NCBI GenBank assembly: GCA_002840755.1
Contig: PHBZ01000010.1
Location: 1-64,000 of the forward strand
Direction: 5' to 3'
Length of the DNA stretch: 64,000 nucleotides
Origin: Chloroflexi bacterium HGW-Chloroflexi-10
GTDB taxonomy: Bacteria > Chloroflexota > Anaerolineae > Anaerolineales > Anaerolineaceae
The translations under genes and the position numbers were made by a program. This document shows positions 33,990-43,777 of the stretch, one piece after another (within the stretch, counting starts at the first letter, position 1; every line of letters starts with the position of its first letter). The notes under the pieces are model-generated. The model saw only the letters and a list, made by a program, of their open reading frames with translations, was not told where the DNA came from and did not search any database.

Positions 33990-34984
33990 TACCTGTTCAA
34001 TGGCGCCAATTGCCGGGCTGGGAGAAGACGGTGTATTCGGAACGTGATTGAGGGTCGTAAAGCTCCATACTGGACCGGTTGCTGCAGCATTACCGCTATC
34101 TGTAGCAATAATTTTCCAATAATAGCAGTCCAGGTAAGAGTTGGATTCAAAACCTGATCAATGGCGGTATTTTCCGGGCTGGGAGAAGACGGCATGCTAG
34201 GAATGTGATTGAGGGTTGTAAAACTCCAAACCGGACCGGTTGCTGCAGCATTACCGCTATCTGTAGCAATAATTTTCCAATAATAAGTTGCATTCCCAGT
34301 TAGTTGTTCCGTCACAAAACTGGTTCCGCTCTGGTTTTCGGATACCAGAATGTCCGGTGTGGTATCTCCAGCCTCCAAATAGACGGCATACGTTAGCATA
34401 TCCCCATCCGGATCGCCGCCTATCCAGGATAATGTCAGATTTTGTGCCTGATCAATGGCGCCATTGGCAGGGTTTGGAAATGCCGGCGTGTTTGGAGTGT
34501 GATTGAGGGTTGTAAAACTCCATATCGGGCCGGTTTTAGAAACACCCTGGCTATCACGTGCAATAATATTCCAGTAATAGGTAGTATTAGCGGTCAATGT
34601 ATCCGTTACAAAACTTGTAGTATTGTGATCACCATCCACTAAAAAATCCGGCGAGCTATCTTCAGCTTCCAAATAGACGTCATAGGTCAGCGCATTTCCA
34701 TCGGGATCGCCACCTGTCCAGGTTAAGGTCAGATTGAGCGACTGACCGCCGGCACCATTTGCCGGGTTGGGAGTAGCCGGGGTAAACGGAGGATGATTGG
34801 TTCCCGGGATTTCTTCCCCATTAATCAATAAGGGTAAATATACAGAGTTGCCCGTGCCTTCATCTTTTATTTGTTTTTGAGCCAAAGTATTTAACGGTTT
34901 AGCGGTGACATTGCTGTTGATCAATATCAAGCTAACCAACAAAAAAACGCTTATCCCCCAGGACAATCCATTCGCTTTTTTCAT
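33986..34984 (-). CDS. N-terminal part of the broken Fn3/FGE surface protein
   Basis: From the ATG at 34984 (GGAAGGGG eight bases upstream) it starts MKKANGLSWGISVFLLVSL, a signal peptide ending near VTA, followed by two complete Fn3-like repeats and the first strand of a third (NPTLTWT). At about 34125-34130 the frame jumps. The following bases still encode YYWKIIATDSG in another frame, so the last 47 residues of this frame are junk before a stop at 33986. An ATG at 35002 is in frame but lies ahead of the ribosome site. Confidence 0.8.
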   Translation of the reverse strand: MKKANGLSWGISVFLLVSLILINSNVTAKPLNTLAQKQIKDEGTGNSVYLPLLINGEEIPGTNHPPFTPATPNPANGAGGQSLNLTLTWTGGDPDGNALTYDVYLEAEDSSPDFLVDGDHNTTSFVTDTLTANTTYYWNIIARDSQGVSKTGPIWSFTTLNHTPNTPAFPNPANGAIDQAQNLTLSWIGGDPDGDMLTYAVYLEAGDTTPDILVSENQSGTSFVTEQLTGNATYYWKIIATDSGNAAATGPVWSFTTLNHIPSMPSSPSPENTAIDQVLNPTLTWTAIIGKLLLQIAVMLQQPVQYGALRPSITFRIHRLLPARQLAPLNRY

Positions 34985-35461
34985 CGACGTACCCCTTCCC
35001 ATGTTTTCTATTTTTCTATGAAGGATGACACTTCACGATTTTGTTCAGAGTTAGAGAAACAATTTCAACAAATCGTATTATTTATTGATGTTTTCTTGCT
35101 CAGAGTAATATGGTGTTTCATCCGGGTTGTACTTTGTTCTGCACATTTCCCCGATATTTTCAGTACAAAATAATTATAAGCCTATTAATGGTTTTTACTT
35201 ATTAAAAAACATCATCTTTATTGAGGACGACGCGCTACATTATACAACGCTGGTTATTGATTAGAAACCGGGCTTTCAGTCATTTTTAGCAGGGCTGCTT
35301 GTGCAAACATACCAGCCTTTCCAATCAAAAACCCGGCTTCCAAAATGCGGGATACGGGTGGGTCTGGTTAAGGGTGAGCGCCAAAAAGCGGGTGGGCGAG
35401 GCTTCAGGTATTGAACCGGCTGTGTTTATTCTTCCTGCCTCGCCCGTACAGATGGAAGAGC

Positions 35462-35500
35462 GCATCGGGATGAAATCCCGACGCTAAAGAACGACGCCGG
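35462..35500. repeat. Dispersed 39-base structured repeat, copy A
   Basis: Begins GCATCGGGATGAAATCCC and ends GCTAAAGAACGACGCCGG. TCGGGAT/ATCCCGA forms a hairpin. A copy differing at three positions is at 46804-46841. Confidence 0.85.
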
Positions 35501-35757
35501 TTTCCTCACAAAAAAACGTTCGGAACTTCGTTAATACGGCTTAGAGATGGGCTGCTTCGCCCGGGTACCTTTATTCACCGATGCAGAGTTTAATGCACTC
35601 ATTACCACATAAATGGGTCTGCAGGTGTGCACCAACAAGAACCATCACATTATCAGGAGAAACGCACTTGAGCTGCCTGATATTTGGCTTGCCAAACAGA
35701 TTCATTTAGCTGTGAGTGGGTATTCCGGGATAGAAAGTGTATCTCTCCTATAGTTAT

Positions 35758-35784
35758 AAAAAAAGGGCGACGCGTGCGTCGCCC
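35758..35784 (-). terminator. Intrinsic terminator of pgk
   Basis: On the minus strand GGGCGACGC and GCGTCGCCC form a perfect nine-base stem (two-base loop), followed by seven T, 12 bases after the pgk stop. The GTAGGGGCGAC flank is also typical of mobile palindromic repeats. Confidence 0.85.
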
Positions 35785-35795
35785 CTACAGAAATA

Positions 35796-36971
35796 TTACT
35801 TATCCAGCAAGGCTGCTAGACCAGGGAGGATTTTGCCTTCGAGCATTTCGAGGGAGGCGCCGCCGCCGGTTGAGATGTGGGAAACCTTGTCGGAGAGGCC
35901 GGATTGGTTGATGGCTGCCACGGAATCACCGCCGCCGATGACAGAAACGGCGTTGGAGGCTGCAACCGCTTTGGCCACACCAACCGTACCTTTAGCAAAA
36001 TTGGCCATCTCAAAGACACCCATGGGACCATTCCAAACTACGGTGCCGGCAGTAGAAATTACTTTTGCGTAATTTTCCACGGTTTCCGGACCTATATCCA
36101 GAATGCGCCAACCATCCGGGACTGGACCTACACCGACTACTTTGGTTTCAGCATCGTTATCAAAGGCGTTGGCAATGACCATATCCACTGGCAGGCGCAG
36201 CTTATCGCCGGCTTTGGCTAACAACTCACGGGCAGTATCCAGCGCTTCGGCTTCTACGAGTGAATCACCCATCGGATATCCCTGGGCTTTGAAGAAGGTG
36301 TTGGCCATACCGCCGCCAATCAACACGGCGTCGGCTTTGGTGAGCAGGTTGTCAATTACACCAATTTTGTCACTGATCTTGGCACCGCCCATAATGGCGA
36401 TGAACGGACGCGCCGGATTATCAATCGCCTGGCCGAGGTATTTAATTTCTTTTTCCATCAGGAAGCCAGCCACAGACGGCAGGTATTTGGCAACACCTTC
36501 GGTTGAAGCGTGCGCTCTATGGGCTGACCCAAATGCATCGTTCACATAAATATCCGCCAGGTTGGCAAATTGCTTGGACATTTCCGGGTCATTTTTGGAT
36601 TCGGCTTTATAGAAGCGGGTGTTTTCCAATACCAACACTTCGCCGGGTTTCAACGCCGCCGCGGCCGCTTCGGCTACAGGGCCGATGCAATCTTCGGCGA
36701 ATTTTACCGGGTTAGGGATCAGTTTACCCAGATGGGCGGCCACAGGGGCCAATGAAAACTGCGGATCGGGCTCATCCTTAGGGCGTCCGAGATGGGAAAA
36801 GAGGATGACGGCAGCGCCTTTTTCCAACAGGTATTGGATGGTAGGCAGAGCGGAAGTAATGCGGGTGTCGTCTTTAATTTTGCCTTCCTTGATGGGCACG
36901 TTGAAATCAACCCGCACCAGTACTTTTTTACCTTTAACATCGATATCGGTGATACTTTTCTTATTGAACAT
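35796..36971 (-). CDS. pgk: Phosphoglycerate kinase
   Basis: Glycolytic enzyme moving phosphate between 1,3-bisphosphoglycerate and ADP. Of 391 residues, the N-terminal substrate motif is [12 protein letters not shown], the basic patch LFSHLGRPK, and the hinge and nucleotide site include [12 protein letters not shown] and the C-terminal GGGDSVAAI...[13 protein letters not shown]. The ATG has GGAGG upstream. It lies 250 bases downstream of gap on the same strand, but a terminator separates them, so each gene has its own control. Confidence 0.96.
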   Translation of the reverse strand: MFNKKSITDIDVKGKKVLVRVDFNVPIKEGKIKDDTRITSALPTIQYLLEKGAAVILFSHLGRPKDEPDPQFSLAPVAAHLGKLIPNPVKFAEDCIGPVAEAAAAALKPGEVLVLENTRFYKAESKNDPEMSKQFANLADIYVNDAFGSAHRAHASTEGVAKYLPSVAGFLMEKEIKYLGQAIDNPARPFIAIMGGAKISDKIGVIDNLLTKADAVLIGGGMANTFFKAQGYPMGDSLVEAEALDTARELLAKAGDKLRLPVDMVIANAFDNDAETKVVGVGPVPDGWRILDIGPETVENYAKVISTAGTVVWNGPMGVFEMANFAKGTVGVAKAVAASNAVSVIGGGDSVAAINQSGLSDKVSHISTGGGASLEMLEGKILPGLAALLDK

Positions 36972-37145
36972 GAGTTCCTCCAGAGTACAAAAGTTTTACA
37001 GATGAATGTTGTGTTACTTGATTAAGATTTTTTTTCCTGCGAGAAGATAGTTTCAGGCATTGTGTGGTCTCAGAGGTGAAATACTACCCTGTGAAGGGCA
37101 CGATGAATTTCGCTAAGAGCTAAAAAACAGATTAAGTGTAGAGAT

Positions 37146-37198
37146 AAAAAAAGTAATGCGTAACCCGCCGCATCCAAAAGAGCGCAGATTACGCATTA
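37146..37198 (-). terminator. Intrinsic terminator of gap
   Basis: On the minus strand TAATGCGTAA pairs with TTACGCATTA across a 25-base loop, followed by C and seven T. It lies 23 bases after the gap stop. Confidence 0.75.
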
Positions 37199-37221
37199 CA
37201 GTGTTTCACCTTAAAATCAGG

Positions 37222-38259
37222 CTAAAGGGATTTGGCCATCATGGCAGCCAGATCAGCTGTACGGCAGGAGTAACCCCATTCGTTATCGTACCAGGTCACT
37301 ACTTTCACCAAATTGCTACCCAACACCATGGTGAGTTCAGCATCAATGATGGATGAGCGTGAATCGCCTTTGAAGTCCATGGAAACCAGGGGTTCGGTGC
37401 TGACACCAAGGATGCCCTTGAGGGGGCCTTCGGCAGCGGCTTTGAAAGCAGCATTTAATTCTTCCCGGGTTACCGGTTTTTCAAGTTCGGCAACAAAGTC
37501 CACGATGGAAACAGTCGGGGTGGGTACGCGCAAGGCATAACCATCAAATTTTCCCTTGAGATCGGGAATCACCAGGGCGACGGCTTTGGCAGCGCCGGTG
37601 GTGGTGGGGATGATGCTCAGAGCGGCAGCACGGGCGCGGCGCATATCATCATGGGCGACATCGAGAATACGCTGATCATTGGTGTAAGAATGCACTGTGG
37701 TCATCATACCGCGTTTGATCACCCAATTGTCATGCACAACTTTGGCGGCCGGGGCCAAACAGTTGGTGGTGCAAGATGCGTTGGATACTACATGGTGAGT
37801 CGCCGGATCGTATTTGTCATCATTCACGCCCAAGACAATGGTAATGTCCTCGTTTTTGGCGGGGGATGTGATAATGACTTTTTTGGCGCCGCCTTTTTCA
37901 ATGTGCACATTGGCGCCGGGTTTATTTTTGGCAGGGTTGCCTAATTTATCACGGAAAATGCCGGTGGATTCGATCACAATTTCCACCCCTAAATCTTTCC
38001 AAGGCAGGTTGCTGGGATCTTTTTCAGCGAAAACTTTGACCGCTTTGCCATTAATAATAATGTCGCCGCCATTGACTTCCACTGTGCCGGGAAATTTCCC
38101 GTAATTGGAATCATATTTGAACAAATGCGCATTGTCGGCTGCGCTGGCTAAATCATTGACTGCCACGACTTCCAGCGTGTCCGGATATTGCTCCAGCATC
38201 GCTTTCAAAACCTGACGGCCAATACGACCGAAACCATTGATACCTACTTTTACTGTCAT
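37222..38259 (-). CDS. gap: Glyceraldehyde-3-phosphate dehydrogenase
   Basis: Oxidises glyceraldehyde 3-phosphate with NAD to 1,3-bisphosphoglycerate. From ATG 38259 (GGAGG eight bases upstream) it has 345 residues. [17 protein letters not shown] is the NAD-binding loop, [12 protein letters not shown] contains the catalytic cysteine, and [15 protein letters not shown] and [11 protein letters not shown] are conserved. An in-frame start at 38292 lies upstream of the ribosome site and inside the promoter, so it is rejected. Together with pgk, YvcK and the ROK kinase it forms a central-carbon cluster. Confidence 0.96.
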   Translation of the reverse strand: MTVKVGINGFGRIGRQVLKAMLEQYPDTLEVVAVNDLASAADNAHLFKYDSNYGKFPGTVEVNGGDIIINGKAVKVFAEKDPSNLPWKDLGVEIVIESTGIFRDKLGNPAKNKPGANVHIEKGGAKKVIITSPAKNEDITIVLGVNDDKYDPATHHVVSNASCTTNCLAPAAKVVHDNWVIKRGMMTTVHSYTNDQRILDVAHDDMRRARAAALSIIPTTTGAAKAVALVIPDLKGKFDGYALRVPTPTVSIVDFVAELEKPVTREELNAAFKAAAEGPLKGILGVSTEPLVSMDFKGDSRSSIIDAELTMVLGSNLVKVVTWYDNEWGYSCRTADLAAMMAKSL

Positions 38260-38292
38260 GTGAGACACCTCCATATATGATTGTTCGGACAA

Positions 38293-38313
38293 ATTTTACC
38301 ACGCAATTGCGTG
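38293..38313 (-). promoter_or_regulatory. gap promoter with a 14-base palindrome in the spacer
   Basis: On the minus strand TGG-TAAAAT (extended -10; TAAAAT at 38293-38298) directly follows the perfect palindrome CACGCAATTGCGTG (38300-38313). A regulator bound there would cover the -10/-35 spacer. The -35 (TGAAGA) is weak. Confidence 0.45.
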
Positions 38314-38318
38314 AATCT

Positions 38319-39671
38319 TCACAAATCCAAGTCGTTTTCACGGGTCAACATCGGACCCGTTCTTTCATTATACAGGTCAATGATAGCATTTGCCAGTCTT
38401 TCAGAGTCATGTCTCCAGGGCGCTTCGCTGTTCACCAAATCGCTGGAATAGATGGGATATTCTTTCTCCAATCCCTCTTCCAAACAGGCAAATTCGACCC
38501 CTGCGGGTAAACGACCACCACAATTATCGTTACAAATAACCGTATCAAACAAATGTTTTCCGATATATTTTTCAATAACACGGATATGGTCCCCACAGGA
38601 AAAACCATCCGTTTCGCCCGGCTGAGTAGTTATATTACAAATATAGAATTTTAAAGCACGTGAAACCCGCAGCGCTTCATTGATATCGGAGACCAGCAGA
38701 TTGGGTAATATGCTGGTATAAAGACTACCGGGGCCCATAATAATCATATCAGCATTCAACAAAGCTTGAATGGTAGGGGGATATGCCAATGGATTATCAG
38801 GTTCCAACCAGACCCGTTTAATTTTACCAGCCGCCTTGGGGATGCCGCTTTCCCCACGAATGCGGACTACCTTCGCTTCCCCAGGCACTTCCACTTCTGC
38901 AACCAGGCAGACGTCATGCAAGGTTGATGGCAAAACTTTTCCCTGAACAGCCAATACCCGTCCGGATTCGGCAACAGCCTCTTCGAAACTACCAGTGATA
39001 TCGGTCAGGGCTGTAATCAGTAAATTACCCAGAGAATGTCCATTTAACCCGGCGCCTTCACCAAAGCGGTATTGAAAAAGCTGGGATAAGAGTTCTTCAT
39101 CGCTAGATAAAGCCGTTAAACAGTTACGAATGTCTCCCGGCGGCAACATTCCAGTCGTCCGACGAAGTTCGCCGGAAGAGCCGCCATCATCCGCTACAGT
39201 AACAATGGCGGTAATATTGGAAGAATGCTTTTTTAATCCGCGTAATAAAGCGGATAACCCGGTACCTCCACCAATAACAACGATTTTCGGGCCCCGATCA
39301 CGCTTTTGAAAATGGGTTACCGAGTCTAATAAATGTTTTCCGGGGCGAATAAATGGTCTTAATAAAGTTCGATTGATTCCCCAAACGCCAATCACGATCA
39401 ATAGCAAGCCGCCCATTCCAAACACCAAAGCACGGATTGGTCTTGAAAGAAACCGTAAAGACAACAAAGCAATCAATGGTAAATACCATCGATCCGGAGT
39501 AGTACGATAGAGTTCAAGCAAAACAACCGCAAAACCCAGGCTAATTAAAGTGGTCCCAAGAACGATTAATAGCCCCCAGCGTTTGACTCCCAAACCAGGT
39601 GCCAACCAGCGGAATAACCGGCCAATTGTCGCTAAAAAACGGGGAAGTTTTGGTTTGTTTCTGGATTGCAT
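38319..39671 (-). CDS. yvcK: YvcK / CofD-like protein with N-terminal membrane anchor
   Basis: A protein of 450 residues. About 1-125 contains three hydrophobic segments, then the YvcK domain: VVIGGGTGLSALLRGLKKH, IVTVADDGGSSGELRRTTG, PPGDIRNCL and LNGHSLGNLLITAL. In Bacillus, YvcK is needed for growth on gluconeogenic carbon sources and links metabolism to wall synthesis; the family shares its fold with the lactyl-transferase CofD. The membrane anchor is a variant not present in the Bacillus protein. Its stop is 59 bases upstream of the gap start, on the same strand. Confidence 0.88.
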   Translation of the reverse strand: MQSRNKPKLPRFLATIGRLFRWLAPGLGVKRWGLLIVLGTTLISLGFAVVLLELYRTTPDRWYLPLIALLSLRFLSRPIRALVFGMGGLLLIVIGVWGINRTLLRPFIRPGKHLLDSVTHFQKRDRGPKIVVIGGGTGLSALLRGLKKHSSNITAIVTVADDGGSSGELRRTTGMLPPGDIRNCLTALSSDEELLSQLFQYRFGEGAGLNGHSLGNLLITALTDITGSFEEAVAESGRVLAVQGKVLPSTLHDVCLVAEVEVPGEAKVVRIRGESGIPKAAGKIKRVWLEPDNPLAYPPTIQALLNADMIIMGPGSLYTSILPNLLVSDINEALRVSRALKFYICNITTQPGETDGFSCGDHIRVIEKYIGKHLFDTVICNDNCGGRLPAGVEFACLEEGLEKEYPIYSSDLVNSEAPWRHDSERLANAIIDLYNERTGPMLTRENDLDL

Positions 39672-39742
39672 GCTGTTTAAATCATAATAGGCTTTTCCAA
39701 CACCGTCAACAGATTGGCGCTTCTATGCTATAATTTTACACC

Positions 39743-40699
39743 ATGGAACTCTACATTGTCTCTGATATTGGCGGCACACAAATGCGCGTGGCGGCTTACG
39801 AAACTCTCAACCTGGAACTGGTCAGCCAGAAAAGAATTCCAACTCAGGTTAAGGGTGAATTAGCAACCGACCGATTGATTGCTTTGATCACAGAAATCAG
39901 CAGCGGGCATACCATTAAATCCATTGCTGTTGCAGCACCCGGTTTTCTTGATCCCGATAAAGGCATTATTTACGAAGCACCGAATATTCGTGGGTGGGTA
40001 AATCTGCCTTTGCGACAGATACTTACAGATGCTTTTGCAGTTCCGGTTTACCTGGTAAATGACGCCAATGCAGCTGCGTTGGGGGAATGGAAGTTCGGCG
40101 CCGGTATTGGGCACAGCCACGTGTTATACCTGACCATCAGCACCGGCATTGGCAGCGGGGTGATCATTGATAACCACTTATTACTCGGACAACGCGGGTT
40201 GGCAGCCGAATTTGGACATGTAACCATATTACCGGATGGCCCGATGTGCGGCTGCGGCCACCGCGGGCATATCGAAGCACTTTCTTCAGGTACCGCGATT
40301 CTGAATTATGTAACGGAACAATTAAAAGAAGGCCGTACATCTTCATTAGCAGCCATCCTCAACCTGACCGGTAAAGATATCAGCCAGGCTGCAATCGCAG
40401 GGGATGCCCTGGCCAATGAAGCCTATCTGCGCGCCGGTAAATACCTTGGCATTGCATTAGCCAATTTTTTACATATGCTGAATCCTTCCATTGTCATTCT
40501 GGGCGGAGGCGTTTCGCAGGTTGGCGAACTATTATTAGCCCCCATGCGCAGCTCTTTGGAAGAATCGCTGCTCTCTCCCGAATATCTGATCGGATTGGAA
40601 ATCACCCAGGCTAAATTAGGGGATGATGTAGGCCTTAAGGGTGCCCTGGCATTATTGGTAACGGAAGTCGTCCAGGTTAATCCCGGCTGTTATTCCTGA
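39743..40699 (+). CDS. ROK family sugar kinase
   Basis: Probably glucokinase, phosphorylating cytoplasmic glucose with ATP. Of 318 residues, the phosphate-binding motif is SDIGGTQMRVAAYE, the sugar site NDANAAALGEWKFGAG, the ATP-site loop TISTGIGSGVI, and the ROK zinc motif GHVTILPDGPMCGCGHRGHIEA is present as CGCGHRGHIE. No DNA-binding domain precedes it, so it is an enzyme and not a ROK repressor. TATAAT preceded by TGC lies eight bases before the ATG and no ribosome site is seen. It diverges from yvcK. Confidence 0.9.
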   Translation: MELYIVSDIGGTQMRVAAYETLNLELVSQKRIPTQVKGELATDRLIALITEISSGHTIKSIAVAAPGFLDPDKGIIYEAPNIRGWVNLPLRQILTDAFAVPVYLVNDANAAALGEWKFGAGIGHSHVLYLTISTGIGSGVIIDNHLLLGQRGLAAEFGHVTILPDGPMCGCGHRGHIEALSSGTAILNYVTEQLKEGRTSSLAAILNLTGKDISQAAIAGDALANEAYLRAGKYLGIALANFLHMLNPSIVILGGGVSQVGELLLAPMRSSLEESLLSPEYLIGLEITQAKLGDDVGLKGALALLVTEVVQVNPGCYS

Positions 40700-40828
40700 C
40701 TATAATTCATAAATTTTCTGCGCTTCCGGATTAAGCGGCGTATTTTTCGCGTCTGTACTATCCTATTTATTACACCGGTCTTATACGACAACCAACCCCC
40801 ATAACCCAAATTATCTTCAGGAGGAAAA

Positions 40829-42145
40829 ATGAAAGCCCAAATCCTACCCGGCCCCAAAGCCAAAGCATTGATTGCCCGTGATCATGCTGTGGTATCCCAT
40901 TCTTACCCGCGTGGTTATCCATTTGTTATGGACCACGGCAAAGGAACAGAAGTTTGGGATGTGGACGGTAACCGTTATTTAGACTTTGCTGCGGGTATTG
41001 CTGTAGCCGCCACCGGGCACAGTCACCCGGATGTAGTCAGAGCCATTCAGGAGCAAGCTGAAAAATTTATCCACATTTCTTCAGATTTTTATCATGAGAA
41101 ATGGGTCCAACTTTCTGAAGAATTAAATGAGATTGCGCCATTCAAGGAAGATGCCCGTGTATTTTTAACCAATTCGGGAACCGAAAGTGTGGAGGGAGCT
41201 ATCAAACTCGCCCGATATCACACCAACCGACCTAATTTCATTGGCTTTTTTGGAGGATTCCATGGGCGCACCATTGGAGCAGTAACCTTTACTGCCAGTA
41301 AAAATAAATATAAACGGGGATTTTCTCCACTGATGAATGGTGTAAGCCATGCTCCCTTCCCCGATCCTTACCGCCCTATTCTTGATCTTACACCGGGTGA
41401 AGATTATGGCGAAAGAGTAGTCCGCTATATTGAAGAACAAATCCTGGAACAATTATCACCACCCAGTGAAGTTGCCGGAATTCTGGTTGAGCCTATTCAG
41501 GGTGAAGGTGGGTATGTTGTTCCTCCTCCGGGGTTCTTTCCTGCCCTGCGAAAGCTGTGCGATCAACACGGTATCTTACTGATCGTAGACGAAGTGCAAG
41601 CTGGTATGGGACGTACCGGAAAATGGTGGTCAATTGAAAATTTTGGTGTAGAACCCGATATTGTAACCTCAGCCAAAGGGATCGCCTCCGGTGTTCCGCT
41701 AGGCGCTGTCATCGCTCGTAAATCAGTAATGAGCTGGCCGAAAGGCTCGCACGGTAATACCTACGGTGGCAACCCACTCGCCTGCGCAGCCTCTTTGGCT
41801 ACGATTAATGCTATTAAAAATGGTTATCTGGAAAATACTCGCAATACCGGTGCTTACACGATACAAAAACTGGAAGAGATGCAAATCCGTCACCCGTGTA
41901 TCGGTCAGGTGCGCGGTATGGGCTTCATGATCGGAATTGAATTTATTAAGGATCCTCAAACCAAAGATCCTGACGAAGCCCTGCGCGACCGGGTGGTAGA
42001 TCTGGCTTTTGAACACGGTTTGCTAACCCTGGGCTGCGGAAAAAGTGTAATAAGAATATCTCCACCACTCTGCACCAGCAAAGAACAGGTGGATGAGGGT
42101 TTAAACATTCTCGAAGAGGCTATATCTATTGCCGAAAACGGGTAA
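40829..42145 (+). CDS. Class III aminotransferase (acetylornithine/GABA family)
   Basis: PLP enzyme of 438 residues. The PLP lysine is K283 in TSAKGIASG. VDEVQAGMGRTGKWW carries the aspartate for the pyridine nitrogen, and FFGGFHGRT and GNTYGGNPLACAA are conserved. The long N terminus (PGPKAKALIARDHAVVSHSY) resembles archaeal and Chloroflexi members annotated as acetylornithine or 4-aminobutyrate aminotransferase; some archaeal relatives act as amino-acid racemases. The substrate is not decided. AGGAGG lies five bases before the ATG. The histidine kinase gene starts nine bases downstream. Confidence 0.88.
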   Translation: MKAQILPGPKAKALIARDHAVVSHSYPRGYPFVMDHGKGTEVWDVDGNRYLDFAAGIAVAATGHSHPDVVRAIQEQAEKFIHISSDFYHEKWVQLSEELNEIAPFKEDARVFLTNSGTESVEGAIKLARYHTNRPNFIGFFGGFHGRTIGAVTFTASKNKYKRGFSPLMNGVSHAPFPDPYRPILDLTPGEDYGERVVRYIEEQILEQLSPPSEVAGILVEPIQGEGGYVVPPPGFFPALRKLCDQHGILLIVDEVQAGMGRTGKWWSIENFGVEPDIVTSAKGIASGVPLGAVIARKSVMSWPKGSHGNTYGGNPLACAASLATINAIKNGYLENTRNTGAYTIQKLEEMQIRHPCIGQVRGMGFMIGIEFIKDPQTKDPDEALRDRVVDLAFEHGLLTLGCGKSVIRISPPLCTSKEQVDEGLNILEEAISIAENG

Positions 42146-42154
42146 AATAGAACC

Positions 42155-43744
42155 ATGTTACCCGATTTTCGTGTTCGCCAGCGTGACTATCTTTTGGAAA
42201 TCGCCCGGGCGCTTGCCGAAGAGTTAAACCTCGATAAGCTGCTTGAACGAATTCTGAATATTTCCATTGAAATGTTGGCCGGACAGGCCGGGTTTATCGC
42301 CTTAAAAACAGAAACACGGGGTTGGCATGCGCGCGTCTGGCTTGGCCTGCCCCGTGCTTTGGTTCAATATATCGAACCATACCTGGCAAACATCACTGAA
42401 AACAGCAATGAACCCGGAAAATTGGAATTAACTCAAATTAACCAACTGATCCGCGAGCTGGCTATTTCCGGTAGTTTTGGCATGCTCAACGGTGTTGGCC
42501 TGCCGCTGGTTGCCCGCGGTCAGATTGTTGGTATTATCTATATTTTTCGGAGTTATTCCGGTTCATTCTCCAATAATGATCGCACTGTGTTGAGCAGTTT
42601 TGCCAATCAAGCGGCAGTTGCTGTACAAAATGCACAATTGTATAACCAGGTAAACCAGGAAAAGCAACGGATGACGGCTCTGCTCGATTCGGCCGCCGAC
42701 GGTATCATGATTCTTTCCCCTAATCTACATATTGAACTGATCAACCCCGCGCTGGAACGCATGCTGAAACGCAGTGAAAAAGAAACTCAAAATATCGAGC
42801 ATAACCAGGTCATCCATTGGGTCAACCCACCCATTGGGCTTACCCTGGAAAACGCTGTCGCGGGAGGCTGGCCATTAACCGCCCATGCTAACCTGTATGT
42901 AGAAGGTGATCTAAGCCTTAGCAGCGGCCAACCAAAATTACCCGTAGGGATTACCTATGCCCCAATGGTATCCAGTGAAGGTGCATTGATCAACATCATT
43001 GCAACCGTTCGCGACATCTCGCGTTTCCGCCAGGCAGAAGAATTAAAAAGCACTTTTATTTCCATCATCAGCCATGAGCTGAAGACACCGGTGGCTTTGA
43101 TCAAAGGATATGTCAGTACCTTACGCCGAGAAGATGCACGCTGGGACCGCTCAATTGTTCAGGAGAGCCTCTCGGTAATAGAAGATGAAGCGGATCGATT
43201 AAGTTTGTTAATCGAAAACATGCTGGACGCTTCACGCTTACAGGCAGGCGGTTTATCCCTCAAACGCACGGATACCATGCTGCCGGAAGTAATCCGCCGG
43301 ATGGCGGTTCGCCTTCAAACACAATCTTCCCGGCATACGATCGTTGTTGATTTTCCTTCAGATTTTCCAGCCGTCCTTGCGGATGAAAACCGCATTGAGC
43401 AAGTGATATCCAATTTAATCTCCAATGCGATTAAATATTCTCCACAGGGAGAAATTCGACTATCCGGACAGGTTCGACAGGACATTGTGATCATCTGCGT
43501 CAGCGACCAGGGCTCGGGAATTGCACCAGACGATATTCCCCATATTTTCGATCGCTTTTATCGCGCGCCAGAGATGGCTCGTAATACCAAAGGGGCCGGG
43601 TTGGGTCTCTTCCTCACCCGTTCGATTATAGAAGCACACGGGGGCCACATTTGGGTCGATCCCGAATCGGGCAAAGGAGCGCGCATCTGTTTCAGCCTGC
43701 CACTCAACCCGGATGTGCAAACCAGTGATCTTACGGTGGTATAA
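42155..43744 (+). CDS. Soluble GAF-PAS sensor histidine kinase
   Basis: A 529-residue two-component sensor without membrane segments. A GAF domain covers about 20-170, a PAS-type domain about 175-290, and a HisKA helix carries the phosphorylated H307 in IISHELKTPVALIKGY. The ATPase domain has the N box NLISNAIKYSP, G1 DQGSGIAPDDI and G2 GAGLGLFLTRSI. It probably senses a cytoplasmic signal through GAF or PAS. No response regulator gene is adjacent. The ATG is ten bases after the aminotransferase TAA; a TAAAAT overlaps that stop, so a short separate transcript is possible. Confidence 0.9.
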   Translation: MLPDFRVRQRDYLLEIARALAEELNLDKLLERILNISIEMLAGQAGFIALKTETRGWHARVWLGLPRALVQYIEPYLANITENSNEPGKLELTQINQLIRELAISGSFGMLNGVGLPLVARGQIVGIIYIFRSYSGSFSNNDRTVLSSFANQAAVAVQNAQLYNQVNQEKQRMTALLDSAADGIMILSPNLHIELINPALERMLKRSEKETQNIEHNQVIHWVNPPIGLTLENAVAGGWPLTAHANLYVEGDLSLSSGQPKLPVGITYAPMVSSEGALINIIATVRDISRFRQAEELKSTFISIISHELKTPVALIKGYVSTLRREDARWDRSIVQESLSVIEDEADRLSLLIENMLDASRLQAGGLSLKRTDTMLPEVIRRMAVRLQTQSSRHTIVVDFPSDFPAVLADENRIEQVISNLISNAIKYSPQGEIRLSGQVRQDIVIICVSDQGSGIAPDDIPHIFDRFYRAPEMARNTKGAGLGLFLTRSIIEAHGGHIWVDPESGKGARICFSLPLNPDVQTSDLTVV

Positions 43745-43777
43745 TTTCCACCAATATTTTTTAGAAAGAGGCGAATT

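Larger units (their letters stand above)
29823..34984 (-). pseudogene. Reconstructed giant secreted gene, frameshifted by an internal deletion
   Basis: The two preceding fragments were one gene: signal peptide, eight Fn3-like repeats, FGE-fold 1, Fn3, FGE-fold 2, Fn3, FGE-fold 3. Between TLTWT and YYWKII in the third repeat about 136 bases are missing compared with its neighbours; 136 is not a multiple of three, so the frame shifts. Either the gene is a recent pseudogene produced by recombination between near-identical repeats, or an assembly collapsed the repeats. No other damage is seen downstream, which favours a very recent event or an assembly error. Confidence 0.7.
34985..35795. other. 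Intergenic region between the giant gene and pgk
   Basis: About 800 bases. The first 230 are AT-rich and should carry the promoter of the giant gene, though I see no convincing -35/-10 pair. Beyond that lie the GGGTGGGTCTGG copy (35355-35367), the dispersed 39-base repeat (35462-35500) and the pgk terminator (35758-35784). A 62-codon open frame at 35299-35487 spans the repeats, has no ribosome site and is not credible. Confidence 0.6.

Noticed and set aside
35299-35487. 62-codon open frame as a small gene
   Set aside because: It spans dispersed repeats, has no ribosome site and its product has no recognisable composition or motif.
39743-40699. ROK gene as the missing galactokinase of the galactoside block
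   Set aside because: It is 20 kb away among glycolytic genes and its motifs fit glucokinase; nothing links it to galactose.
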